DNA of 36,148 bases from Clostridiales bacterium (GCA_015055705.1 SVHR01000004.1:1-36148); one strand, 5' to 3'; shown: positions 26,671 to 36,010, numbered from the stretch's first letter. The notes: a model not told the origin generated them from the letters alone. A program made the numbers and translations.

Positions 26671-26760
26671 TTGGCGCTGTCACAACAAACGGTTGATATT
26701 ATAGACGTGAAATGCGGCGACATAGCGCGTTTAAGACAAAAGAACAAAAGACACTTCCGG

Positions 26761-26818
26761 CGCAACGTAGGCTTGTTTAGCGTACAACGCCCGTCGCGCC
26801 CACAGTCAAGCTTTGCTT
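26761..26818 (-). repeat. 58-bp dispersed intergenic repeat, copy A
   Basis: Reverse complement aligns ungapped to 33369-33426 at 48/58 positions. Confidence 0.8.
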
Positions 26819-26833
26819 GTAAAGGAGATTGAT

Positions 26834-28579
26834 ATGGATAAGAAAAAGAAAATTATTTTATACGCCGTGATGTATTCTATCGCGGCACTTGTGGCATTTA
26901 TCACTTATTATCTTGCGCTTCCGCCAATCAACGTGTACAGCGTTGGATTTTGGTTTTTCTTGGCTTGGGTGGCGCTTCTTGGCATTACGCCTTATTTTCT
27001 TATGAGGACGGAAGCACGCAGGCTTGGCGCGTTTATTAAAGAGCATTTAGTAAGGCGATACGTGCCTAACAATAGCAGAAAAAAGAAAAAGACAGATAAA
27101 AGCGATACTTTCGAGATAAAAATAGAGCCGCGCAGTAAAATAAAAAGGCCGTATCTTTTTTTGATTATACCGCTTGTACCGCTTGTGGTTTTGATGATTG
27201 GCGGAATATCGTCGGCTACGATTTTCAATGCAAGCGCGTATTCAAGCGTTATAAGCGTAACGGAAGCGGAATTTGCCACCGATATGCCTCAAACGGACAA
27301 GATTACGCACATTGCCTTAATGGATACGGACACGGCAAAAATTATCGGCAACCGTACGCTTGGCTCGCTTTCCCACGTGGTTTCGCAGTACGAGGTGTCC
27401 GAGGATTATTCGCAGATAAACTTTATGGGTACGCCCAAAAAGGTGTCTAATCTCGAATACGCGGGCTTTTTCAAGTGGATGGGCAACAGGGCAAACGGCG
27501 TACCCGGCTACGTTATGGTCGACCCCATTGACAACACGGCAAAATATGTGGAGCTAAGTGAGCCTATCAAGTACGTAAAAAGCGGCTTTTTCGGCGATGA
27601 CCTAAAAAGAAGGCTTAGATTTGATTATCCCACTAAGATTCTCGGCGAGCCCAGCTTCGAGCTTGACGACGAGGGCAGGGCTGTATTTATCGTGCCGTGC
27701 TATAAGCCGAGGGTTTCGCTTTTTGGGGCAAAGGATGTAAGCGAGGTTATAATCTTTCAGCCGTGCACGGGTGAGTCAGATATTTATTCTCTTGACCAAA
27801 CGCCTGCATGGATAGACGAGGTATACAACGGCGAGCTTGCTTGTAAAAAGTATGACTGGAAGGGAAAGCTTTCGGGCGGATTTATAAACAGCATTATTGG
27901 GCAAAAGGACTGCAAGGTTACTACTGACGACTTTGGATACGTTATTCTTGGTGATGACGTTTGGTACTATACGGGCGTAACCTCTGTTAACAGCGACGAA
28001 AGCAATATCGGCTTTATTATGACCAATGCACGTACGGGTGAGTATAAGTTCTACCCCGTTATCGGCGCCGAGGAGCATTCCGCTATGGCGGCAGCCGAGG
28101 GCGAGGTGCAGGAAAAGGGCTATATTGCTTCGTTCCCGGCTCTTATCAATGCTTCGGGTCAGCCCACTTACATTATGACCTTAAAGGATGAGGGCGGACT
28201 TGTAAAGCTGTACGCACTTGTAAACGTCCAAAAATACAGCATTGTTGCAACGGGTACAACGCAGGAAAAGACGATGGAGGCATACGAGAAGCTTTTGCTT
28301 GAGGAGGGAATTATCGACGCGCTTCCGGACGTATTGCCCGGTACGCCGTCAATGCTCATTACCGCCGTGGTGGAGGATATCAGAATAATCACAACGGGCG
28401 GCGAGAGCTATGTTTATATAAGCGCACCAGACGAAAGCGGAAGCAACCGATTGTTCCGCACAGCAATAGCAGTAGACGAATCGGTGCTTCTTATTCGCGT
28501 AGGCGACACGGTTACGCTTGAGGTTGTTAGGAGCCAAACCGGCGGAATATTCGACATTATAAATTGGCACTTTGAATAG
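26834..28579 (+). CDS. Large membrane protein of unknown function
   Basis: Three or so N-terminal TM helices, basic cytoplasmic loop, long soluble domain (IGFIMTNARTGEYKFYPVIGAEEHSAMAAAEGEVQEKGY); SD aaaggag before MDKKKK. Confidence 0.75.
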   Translation: MDKKKKIILYAVMYSIAALVAFITYYLALPPINVYSVGFWFFLAWVALLGITPYFLMRTEARRLGAFIKEHLVRRYVPNNSRKKKKTDKSDTFEIKIEPRSKIKRPYLFLIIPLVPLVVLMIGGISSATIFNASAYSSVISVTEAEFATDMPQTDKITHIALMDTDTAKIIGNRTLGSLSHVVSQYEVSEDYSQINFMGTPKKVSNLEYAGFFKWMGNRANGVPGYVMVDPIDNTAKYVELSEPIKYVKSGFFGDDLKRRLRFDYPTKILGEPSFELDDEGRAVFIVPCYKPRVSLFGAKDVSEVIIFQPCTGESDIYSLDQTPAWIDEVYNGELACKKYDWKGKLSGGFINSIIGQKDCKVTTDDFGYVILGDDVWYYTGVTSVNSDESNIGFIMTNARTGEYKFYPVIGAEEHSAMAAAEGEVQEKGYIASFPALINASGQPTYIMTLKDEGGLVKLYALVNVQKYSIVATGTTQEKTMEAYEKLLLEEGIIDALPDVLPGTPSMLITAVVEDIRIITTGGESYVYISAPDESGSNRLFRTAIAVDESVLLIRVGDTVTLEVVRSQTGGIFDIINWHFE

Positions 28580-28605
28580 CCATAGTGTTAAGACAAATAA
28601 AAAGC

Positions 28606-28640
28606 AGTAAAGGCTTGGGCATACAGTCCAAGCCTTTACT
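28606..28640. terminator. Intrinsic terminator/hairpin
   Basis: agtaaaggcttgg-gcatacagt-ccaagcctttact, 13-bp perfect stem. Confidence 0.75.
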
Positions 28641-28764
28641 TTGGCTTTTGCATACAGTTTTATCATTTTAACGATACTTATAATTTTGGCGAAAAGCCTA
28701 TTGTCATTATGACATTTTAAGATGGGGACGCGTAATGATATTAGCCAAAATGAATAAAGGACAA

Positions 28765-28800
28765 ACAAAAAAACGACGGTACGTGCCGCCGTTTTTTGTT
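28765..28800. terminator. Palindromic bidirectional terminator (family member 2)
   Basis: acaaaaaaacgacggtacgtgccgccgttttttgtt. Confidence 0.85.
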
Positions 28801-28828
28801 TTGTAGTGATGTTATTTTGGTTATACGG

Positions 28829-30505
28829 TTATGCGTTTTCGGGTGCAACCTCTTGGCTTGCAGCTTCTTCGGTTGCTTCCTGTGCCTGCTCGCTTGCCAT
28901 AACCTGCTTGTAGAGGTCGTTTGTAAGAACGCTGTTCTTCTTTTGAAGCACGTATGCAACAACGATAAACGCCGCAAGGAGCACGACTGCAACAATCCAG
29001 CCAAGCCAGATAAGGCCGGTAAGGCCTGCCACGAGGAAGCTTGTAAAGGTGATTGCCGCAACCATAAGAGCGTTGGGAAGCTGCGCCTTTACGTAAGCAA
29101 GGTGGTTACTCTTTGTTGCCGAAGCGGAGAGAATAGTAGCGTCCGAGATGGGGGATACCTGATCGCCGAATACCGAGCCCGAAAGAACTGCCGCGATGGT
29201 AAGCACCATAAGGTCGTAGCCGATTGTGGTAATCATGGGAGCAACGATGGGTACCATAATTCCGAATGTTCCCCACGAGGTACCTGTTGCAAACGCCGTA
29301 CCCATAGACGCAATAAAGAAGATTGCGGGCAAAAGGTTCTTTGCGTTGCCCATCCAGGTTGCAAATGCCTGAACAAACAAGTCAAGGTTAAGTGCGCCGC
29401 AAACGCCGGTAAGCGCCCAAGCGAACACGAGAATAATAAATACGTCTGCAATGGACTTAAAGCCAGTGCCGAAGCAACCGGTGAATTCCTTAAGCGTCAT
29501 AAGTCTGCGCGGCAGATACAAAATTAAGCTGAATATAATCGCGATACAGCCACCCATAGCAAGAGCCGAGTTGGTGGGGTAAATAGGCTCGCCGTCCTTC
29601 TTTATAAGAAGCAATACACAGCAGCTTGCAATCAATACCAAAATGGGAAGAACAAGGTCAATCACTCTTCCCTTGGGACTGCCGCTGTCTACCTCTTCTC
29701 CGCTTGGAGCTTCGAAGCCGCACAAGAGGTCGCCCGTCTTGATTGCGTTATGCTCGTGCTTGCGCATTCCAAAAAGGTCGATTCCAAGGAAGGAGGTAAG
29801 AGCAAGGAAAGCAATAAGAAGAATGGGGTAGAAGTTGCGACTAATAGTATCGATATAAACGTTGAAGGAGTCGTAGCTTGCGCCCACCTTTTCGAGACCC
29901 TCGCCGACGTAGCCTGCGATTGCGCTCGCCCAGCTTGATACCGGGATAAGGATACAGATAGAAACCGAAATACTACCTACAAGGAATGCCGACTTTGCGC
30001 GCGAAATGCGATACTTGTCGTTGATGGGCTGCATAATTGTACCCACCGCCAAGCGGTTGAAGTAGTCGTCCATAAAGATAAGACAGCCAAGTCCTGTGGT
30101 TGCAAGCAGCGCACCCTTACGCGACTTAACGTTTTTATGTACCCAGTCGCCGAATGCTCTGCCGCCGCCCGCCTTATTCATAAGCGCAACGAGGATACCA
30201 AGCTCCAATATAAAGATAAGGATACCTGCGTTGCCTGCGCCTACTACCGCACCGGCTTCGTTAATTTCGGGACCCATGGATTCTGCCATAATCTCGAAAA
30301 TGGTTTGCAGTGCGTTGATGGGGTTCCAATTTGCGCTAATCAATCCGCCCACAAACACGCCGAGGAAGAGCGAAATATAAACTTCTTTGGTTATCATTGC
30401 TAAAACTATCGCAAGAACAGCCGGGACGAGGGCAATAACGTACTGACCCATAAGCGCAGCGGCGTTCTCGGAAGTTACGATAACTTCTGCCAAGAGGTTT
30501 GTCAT
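28829..30505 (-). CDS. NhaC-family Na+/H+ antiporter (second paralog)
   Basis: MITKEVYISLFLGVFVGGLI, FMDDYFNRLAVGTIMQPINDKYRISRAK, GTAFATGTSWGTFGIMVPI, GSVFGDQVSPISDAT. Confidence 0.92.
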   Translation of the reverse strand: MTNLLAEVIVTSENAAALMGQYVIALVPAVLAIVLAMITKEVYISLFLGVFVGGLISANWNPINALQTIFEIMAESMGPEINEAGAVVGAGNAGILIFILELGILVALMNKAGGGRAFGDWVHKNVKSRKGALLATTGLGCLIFMDDYFNRLAVGTIMQPINDKYRISRAKSAFLVGSISVSICILIPVSSWASAIAGYVGEGLEKVGASYDSFNVYIDTISRNFYPILLIAFLALTSFLGIDLFGMRKHEHNAIKTGDLLCGFEAPSGEEVDSGSPKGRVIDLVLPILVLIASCCVLLLIKKDGEPIYPTNSALAMGGCIAIIFSLILYLPRRLMTLKEFTGCFGTGFKSIADVFIILVFAWALTGVCGALNLDLFVQAFATWMGNAKNLLPAIFFIASMGTAFATGTSWGTFGIMVPIVAPMITTIGYDLMVLTIAAVLSGSVFGDQVSPISDATILSASATKSNHLAYVKAQLPNALMVAAITFTSFLVAGLTGLIWLGWIVAVVLLAAFIVVAYVLQKKNSVLTNDLYKQVMASEQAQEATEEAASQEVAPENA

Positions 30506-30722
30506 AATTACTCCTTTGCATTTTTTATTCGGGGCGTATAAAGCTTATACTGCGCCCCAAGTGATAATGATACAATTATAAGGATTTGCTACGCTTTTGT
30601 CAACCTTATTGGCGCGGTATGCTAAAATAATGACAATATAATGTTGCTATTAGGGTATACGTTGTCATATCTAAGGTGCAACGCCAACGGTGGCTATATG
30701 TTGCATTATGCATTCATTGCTT

Positions 30723-30941
30723 TTAGCGTTGACTGTCAATGCAAAGAATGTCGTTGGCGTCAATATCCAAAATAGCGCAAAGATTTGCAAACGTATCCAA
30801 TGCAGGCATTGCTCTACCCGATAAATATTGTCCTATAGTAGGTTGTTTTATATTTAATCTTTTTGCAAGTTCGGTTTGAGTTATTCCGCTTTGTTTTATT
30901 GCTTCAGCTAATTTTGTATGTATTTGTTCAAGAGTTATCAT
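30723..30941 (-). CDS. Small XRE-family HTH regulator (72 aa)
   Basis: LAEAIKQSGITQTELAKRLNIKQPTIGQYLSGRAMPALDTFANLCAILDIDANDIL. Confidence 0.92.
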   Translation of the reverse strand: MITLEQIHTKLAEAIKQSGITQTELAKRLNIKQPTIGQYLSGRAMPALDTFANLCAILDIDANDILCIDSQR

Positions 30942-30982
30942 TTTAATCCCCCATGGGGTTTAGATGTTATGATATAAATTAT

Positions 30983-31049
30983 ATAGGAAATGCCTATAAC
31001 ATGCTTGACTTATAGGTGTTGCCTATGATATTTTATAGGCATTGTCTAT
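30983..31049. promoter_or_regulatory. Three 15-bp operator-like palindromes ATAGG-N5-yCTAT in a divergent promoter region
   Basis: ATAGGAAATGCCTAT (30983-30997), ATAGGTGTTGCCTAT (31012-31026), ATAGGCATTGTCTAT (31035-31049). Confidence 0.85.
31005..31034 (+). promoter_or_regulatory. Probable promoter for 31085..31453
   Basis: TTGACT - 18 nt (containing operator 2) - TATTTT. Confidence 0.55.
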
Positions 31050-31084
31050 TTTGGCAATGAGCATATATCAAAAAGGAGAAAAAA

Positions 31085-31453
31085 ATGGAAGAAGATGAAT
31101 TCGAGGTTCAAAGGCGCTTGATGCTTGCAAAGCGTAAGGAGCAACAAAAAAAGGAGTATGCGTGGCTTCGTGAGCAAACAAAAATGCGAGAGATTGAGGT
31201 AAGGGAAGCAGAAGATAAGCACATTGATAATCAGCAGGGCAAATCACATTCATTTAGATTTCATATTATATGGTATCACGTTTTTTGTGTGCTGCAAACC
31301 TTTTTTGATTATCCCGTTGTAATGGCACATGCTAAGTTTAGACGTTTGCATAAGGAGCTTTGGGACTACGTAAACAAACAGATTGACGGTCCCGAGGCGC
31401 TAAACGACGAGCTTGAGCAAACTGACCGTTACGGAGTAGTCGAATATCAGTAG
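31085..31453 (+). CDS. Hypothetical protein, charged coiled-coil-like N-terminus
   Basis: SD aaaggag upstream; MEEDEFEVQRRLMLAKRKEQQKKEYAWLREQTKMREIEVREAEDK...; no recognised family. Confidence 0.75.
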   Translation: MEEDEFEVQRRLMLAKRKEQQKKEYAWLREQTKMREIEVREAEDKHIDNQQGKSHSFRFHIIWYHVFCVLQTFFDYPVVMAHAKFRRLHKELWDYVNKQIDGPEALNDELEQTDRYGVVEYQ

Positions 31454-31461
31454 CTTTTTGT

Positions 31462-31490
31462 TTGACAATCAATCTAAATAAAGGTATAAT
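31462..31490 (+). promoter_or_regulatory. Consensus promoter of the ABC exporter gene
   Basis: TTGACA - 17 nt - TATAAT. Confidence 0.88.
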
Positions 31491-31514
31491 TTACGCAAAC
31501 AGAGGTACTTGCTT

Positions 31515-33233
31515 ATGATAAAAAGATTTTTCTCGTATTACAAGCCGCACAAAAAGCTGTTTGCGCTTGATATAGCTTGCTCGTTTTTGATTGCTCTTTG
31601 CAATCTCGTGTATCCGTTCGTGACCAAACAGGTAATCAACAACTATGCGCCCAACAAGCTGCTCACCCTTATGCTGGTCTGGTGCGGGGCGTTGCTTGTA
31701 ATTTACATAGTAAAGGCAATTCTAAGCTTTATAGTTCAGTATTGGGGTCATATTTTGGGCGTAAGAATACAGGGCGATATGCGCGAGGACTTTTTCCGCC
31801 ATATCGAAACGCTTCCGTTTTCGTTCTTTGACGAGAACAAGACGGGTGCGCTTATGTCGAGAATAACAAGCGACCTTTTTGATATTTCCGAGCTTGCTCA
31901 CCACGGCCCTGAGGACAGCTTTATGTCACTTATTACGGTTATCGGGTCGGTAATACTGCTGTGCGTCACCGTAAATCCGTGGCTTGCACTTATCGTGCTG
32001 TGCATAATTCCCATTATGCTTGTCTTTGCAATCAAGACGAGAAAAAACATGCGCCTTGCCTTCAAGCGAAGCCGCGAGGGCATGGCGGAGGTTAATGCCG
32101 AGGTCGAGTCGTCCATTTCGGGCATAAGAGTGGCAAAGGCGTACAACGCATCGGAGAGCGAGTGCGAAAAGTTCCACCGCAGTAACGCCGTGTATATGAA
32201 GGCTCGCTCGTCCGCATACAGGGCGATGGGAACGTTCTTTAGCGGGATGGGATTCTTTAACGACTTTTTGTATCTTGCGGCAATCACGGCAGGCGGCTTG
32301 TTTATGTATTTCGACCTAATTGACGTGGGCGAGTTTGCGGCGTACATACTGTACACCACCATGATGATAAACCCCATTCGTACGCTTGTAAATATCTTTG
32401 AGCAGATCCAAAACGGCTTGACCGGCTTTGTGCGCTTTACCGAAATTATGGATATCCCCGGCGAAAGCGAGCCCGAAAGCCCTGTCGAGGTGGGCACGGT
32501 TAAGGGCGATATAAGGTATCAAAACGTAACCTTTGCTTACAAGGGCAAGGACGGCAATACGCAGGTGCTTAACGACCTTTCACTCGAAATTCCTGCCGGC
32601 AAAACGGTTGCACTTGTCGGCTCGTCGGGCGGCGGCAAGACCACGCTGTGTCATTTGCTTCCGCGCTTTTACGAAATCGACAGCGGCTCGATTAGCATTG
32701 ACGGTATAGATATCAGAGATATGCGTAGGTCCGATTTGCGCCGCAACGTGGGCATCGTAGCGCAGGACGTGTTTATTTTCGGCGGTACTATAAAAGAAAA
32801 TATCGAGTACGGTAAGCCGGGCGCAACAAAAGAGGAAATTATCGAGGCGGCTAAAAAGGCGAACATTCACGACTTTATTATGGAGCTTCCAAACGGCTAC
32901 GAAACGCACGTGGGCGAGCGTGGCGTAACGCTTAGCGGCGGTCAGAAGCAACGACTCAGTATTGCAAGAGCGTTCCTCAAAAATCCACCCATTCTCGTGC
33001 TTGACGAGGCAACCAGCGCGCTTGACAACGTAACCGAGCTGCAAATTCAGACTGCACTTAATACCCTAAGCCGTGGCAGAACGGTGCTTGTAGTTGCTCA
33101 TAGATTGTCCACCATAAAAAACGCCGACGAAATAATCGTTATCGGCAAAGAGGGAATTATCGAGCGCGGAACGCATCAGCAGCTTCTTGAAAGCAAGGGT
33201 GAGTATTACAAGCTTAGCTCTATCAATGTGTAA
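31515..33233 (+). CDS. ABC transporter, fused permease/ATP-binding (multidrug/lipid exporter type)
   Basis: TM domain then VALVGSSGGGKTTLCHLLPRFYEIDSG, LSGGQKQRLSIARAFLKNPPILVLDEATSALD. ATG start preferred over the TTG at 31509. Confidence 0.94.
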   Translation: MIKRFFSYYKPHKKLFALDIACSFLIALCNLVYPFVTKQVINNYAPNKLLTLMLVWCGALLVIYIVKAILSFIVQYWGHILGVRIQGDMREDFFRHIETLPFSFFDENKTGALMSRITSDLFDISELAHHGPEDSFMSLITVIGSVILLCVTVNPWLALIVLCIIPIMLVFAIKTRKNMRLAFKRSREGMAEVNAEVESSISGIRVAKAYNASESECEKFHRSNAVYMKARSSAYRAMGTFFSGMGFFNDFLYLAAITAGGLFMYFDLIDVGEFAAYILYTTMMINPIRTLVNIFEQIQNGLTGFVRFTEIMDIPGESEPESPVEVGTVKGDIRYQNVTFAYKGKDGNTQVLNDLSLEIPAGKTVALVGSSGGGKTTLCHLLPRFYEIDSGSISIDGIDIRDMRRSDLRRNVGIVAQDVFIFGGTIKENIEYGKPGATKEEIIEAAKKANIHDFIMELPNGYETHVGERGVTLSGGQKQRLSIARAFLKNPPILVLDEATSALDNVTELQIQTALNTLSRGRTVLVVAHRLSTIKNADEIIVIGKEGIIERGTHQQLLESKGEYYKLSSINV

Positions 33234-33252
33234 AAACAAAATCGAGAAAAAC

Positions 33253-33281
33253 AAAAAACGGCGGTACGTACCGCCGTTTTT
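33253..33281. terminator. Palindromic bidirectional terminator (family member 3)
   Basis: aaaaaacggcggtacgtaccgccgttttt; ACGGCGGTACGTACCGCCGT is a perfect palindrome. Confidence 0.85.
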
Positions 33282-33282
33282 C

Positions 33283-33366
33283 AAGCATAGCTTGGTTTTG
33301 GGCGCGCAGGCACAGCCTGTTATGGGCGCGGCGCGCGTGAGAATGCTAAATATACAGCCGTTGCGC
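33283..33366 (+). repeat. Dispersed intergenic repeat, copy B (expanded, divergent middle)
   Basis: aagcatagcttggttttgggcgcg...atgctaaatatacagccgttgcgc shares both ends with copy C. Confidence 0.55.
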
Positions 33367-33368
33367 AA

Positions 33369-33426
33369 AAGCATAGCTTGACTTTGGGCGCAACAAGTTT
33401 TGTATGCTAAACAAGCCTATTTTGCG
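33369..33426 (+). repeat. 58-bp dispersed intergenic repeat, copy C
   Basis: aagcatagcttgactttgggcgcaacaagttttgtatgctaaacaagcctattttgcg. Confidence 0.8.
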
Positions 33427-33436
33427 TTTGGCAAGC

Positions 33437-34015
33437 TTACACAAGCTTACTAAGCAATGCCAAAAAGCTACCAACCTCGCTTTCGTCCAGCTTGCTGATA
33501 TATTCGTTCAGCTTAGTCAGTCCCGATTTAACGGTGCCGTCATTGATTTGCTTGGTGTACGGGTTGTAGTGCTTGATATTTTCCTTAGACAGCTCGTTCA
33601 TAATGGCGGTCACCTTGTTTTTGTGATGGGCAACCATACTGCGGTATTTGTTTTGCAGGCGCAGGGCTTCCTTTGAGTCCGCCGAAATAGAGTTTATCGT
33701 GCCGCGAACGCTTATACCGTTAGCCTTGCCAATCAAGATTTTTCGCATAAGCGAGTTAATTTGGTCCTCGGTGAATAGCTCAAACTGCTCACGAGCCGAC
33801 TTTATCACCGTTATACCGAGGTCGGCGGCAAGGCTGGGGACAAGGTCGAACATTTTCAGCTGACTGTAATAGTAGTTGCGAACGCTGTTAAGCGATCTGC
33901 CGCTTTTGTCAGCCATTTCACTAAAGGCGGATTTTAGTCCCTTACCGTTCTCTACCGCGTTGTTAACAAGCGCAAAAAGCTCCTTAGTTTGGTTTATTGT
34001 CCAGTTATTTTCCAT
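33437..34015 (-). CDS. Myb/SANT-like (RsfA-like) DNA-binding protein
   Basis: MENNWTINQTKELFALVNNAVENGKGLKSAFSEMADKSGRSLNSVRNYYY is SANT-like; SD aaggagg before ATG. Confidence 0.72.
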   Translation of the reverse strand: MENNWTINQTKELFALVNNAVENGKGLKSAFSEMADKSGRSLNSVRNYYYSQLKMFDLVPSLAADLGITVIKSAREQFELFTEDQINSLMRKILIGKANGISVRGTINSISADSKEALRLQNKYRSMVAHHKNKVTAIMNELSKENIKHYNPYTKQINDGTVKSGLTKLNEYISKLDESEVGSFLALLSKLV

Positions 34016-34104
34016 AATTTGTAACCTCCTTGGCTCTATCAATACTAACCACATTTATAAAGGTTTATACATATCGGCGGCATTAAACTCATAAAAATAT
34101 TGGT

Positions 34105-34629
34105 ATGGATATAAATATAACCTTATTGCCTCAATTCGAGAGCGTTTTTTTACTTAGTGGCAGTTTTTTTGAGGGCGGAACCTTTGTTACAAGTGAGGAC
34201 ACAGTGGTATATATCACCGTTTTGCCGCTTGACCCCTCTGCCTTGCCGTATACCGTAAAAATAGTGGGCGCAAGCGTGGAGCGCGGAATGCCGCTTGCCG
34301 TGCCGTGCAAGGTGGGCGAGAATGAGTATTTTATAAAGCTGGAGCGAAGAATGGACGTCTATTCGCCGACTCACCAAAACGTGCCCGAGGACTTGGTGGA
34401 GCGTTTCTTTTATTATGTTAAGGGCAAGCACCTTGGCTTTGCTATGGAAATGCTAAGCGGTGGCTTGCGTTCCACATTGGGCGAGCAGGATTTGTGGGCG
34501 TTTTTCGAGGGCTTTACGCACCTTGTTCGTACCCCAAACGGATATTATGCGGTGGACGGCAGCGGGAATGGGCATAGGTGCGAATTCAGCTTGGTAGATG
34601 GTAGCATTGACGATATTTCGGTAGAATAG
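34105..34629 (+). CDS. Hypothetical protein
   Basis: 174-aa ORF, soluble, with host-like codon use; no recognised family; no clear SD. Confidence 0.65.
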   Translation: MDINITLLPQFESVFLLSGSFFEGGTFVTSEDTVVYITVLPLDPSALPYTVKIVGASVERGMPLAVPCKVGENEYFIKLERRMDVYSPTHQNVPEDLVERFFYYVKGKHLGFAMEMLSGGLRSTLGEQDLWAFFEGFTHLVRTPNGYYAVDGSGNGHRCEFSLVDGSIDDISVE

Positions 34630-34669
34630 CATGCGCGTGATTTACGCATAATAAGCTTAGAGGTGAAGA

Positions 34670-34858
34670 ATGAAAAAACTAAATAAAGATGCGGCGAAGC
34701 GGCTTTGCACAAGGACAAGCCGTATTAGCCCCGAAACAGATTCCGAGTTTAGCGAGGATATTTACGAGGGCGTTACCGAAGATATTGAGGTGGAAAATAC
34801 CGCCGACTATCGCATGATTACAAGAAGTGACGATACGATAAACGGACAAAGCTCGTAA
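34670..34858 (+). CDS. Small acidic hypothetical protein (62 aa)
   Basis: SD agaggtgaag before ATG; SEDIYEGVTEDIEVENTADYRMI. Confidence 0.6.
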   Translation: MKKLNKDAAKRLCTRTSRISPETDSEFSEDIYEGVTEDIEVENTADYRMITRSDDTINGQSS

Positions 34859-34900
34859 TAATATGTAACACCAAATCGCCCATACGCATATATAATTCTT

Positions 34901-36010
34901 ATGATAAGCAGTAATTATTATAAGCTTAGCGAGCAATATCTTTTTTCTCGCATAGGGCGTATTATTTCCGAAAGGCATGGGGCAATCAACCTTAGCATTG
35001 GCGACGTCAGCCTGCCGCTTCCACGTGAGGTGAGCGAGGCGGGCGCAAGAGCGGCGATGGAGCTTGGGGACAAAAGCACATTTAGGGGATATCCGCCCGA
35101 GTGCGGCTATGACTTTTTGCGTAGGGCGGTGGCAGGCTACTATAATGATAGAGGCGTAACCGTAGACGAAAGCGAGGTTTTTATAAGCGACGGCATAAAA
35201 AGCGATATGGCGATGTTTTTTCACGTCTTTAATCGCGGCAAGGTTCTTCTGCCCACGCCGTGCTATCCTGCGTATATAGATGTTTGTGCAATTTTTGGCT
35301 TTGAGGTTAGCTTTTACGAGGACGTTCCAAGCGAAGAAAAGGCCGATATAATAGTAATTTGCTCGCCTGATAATCCTACAGGCAGGGCTAAGTCCAAGGC
35401 TGAGCTTGAGGCGTGGGTGCGCTATGCAAAAAGGACGGGCGCAATCATTTTGTATGATGCCGCCTACGAAGCCTTTGTGCAAAGAGGTGCGCCCCGAAGC
35501 ATTTACGAGGTCGATGGAGCAAGAGAGTGCGCCGTGGAGCTATGCTCGTTTAGTAAGACTGCGGGCTTTACGGGGCTACGGTGTGGTTATACCGTCGTAC
35601 CGAGTGAATGTGGGCTGGGTAAGGTGTGGGCAAGACTAAAAAGCTCGCTTAGCAACGGCGTTTCGTACGTTACTCAGCGTATGGCAGAGTGTGCTTTTAC
35701 CTCGGCGATGGACAAAATTCGGGGCAACGTAAAGCAGTATTTAGACAATGCGGCGTTGTTTAGGTCGGCGCTAAGCGGCGCAGATTTTGTTGGTGGTGAG
35801 GACAGTCCGTATATTTGGCTGTACGTAGGCGATGGCAAGGCGGAGTTTTATCGATTCCTTGACGAGTACAACTTGGGGGTGACCCCGGGGTACGGCTTTG
35901 GCAGAAGCGGCGAGGGGTACGTACGTATAAATTCCTTTTGCAGTAAGGAGAATGCGATTGTTGCTGCGCAGCGGTTAAGCGATTGGATGGGGGAAAGGAA
36001 AGCTTTTTGA
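34901..36010 (+). CDS. dapL: Class I/II aminotransferase, probably LL-diaminopimelate aminotransferase
   Basis: ICSPDNPTGRAKSK, ILYDAAYEAFVQ, CSFSKTAGFTGLRCGYTVVP (PLP Lys) are DapL-like; family-level call. Confidence 0.85.
   Translation: MISSNYYKLSEQYLFSRIGRIISERHGAINLSIGDVSLPLPREVSEAGARAAMELGDKSTFRGYPPECGYDFLRRAVAGYYNDRGVTVDESEVFISDGIKSDMAMFFHVFNRGKVLLPTPCYPAYIDVCAIFGFEVSFYEDVPSEEKADIIVICSPDNPTGRAKSKAELEAWVRYAKRTGAIILYDAAYEAFVQRGAPRSIYEVDGARECAVELCSFSKTAGFTGLRCGYTVVPSECGLGKVWARLKSSLSNGVSYVTQRMAECAFTSAMDKIRGNVKQYLDNAALFRSALSGADFVGGEDSPYIWLYVGDGKAEFYRFLDEYNLGVTPGYGFGRSGEGYVRINSFCSKENAIVAAQRLSDWMGERKAF

Noticed and set aside
26605-26832. 75-aa plus-strand ORF
   Set aside because: Spans a terminator hairpin and dispersed repeat; overlaps the next gene's RBS.
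28796-29527. 243-aa plus-strand ORF
   Set aside because: Antisense to the second NhaC gene; cysteine/lysine-rich antisense translation, not a real zinc protein.
34679-35482. 267-aa minus-strand ORF
   Set aside because: Antisense to dapL; no recognisable domain.
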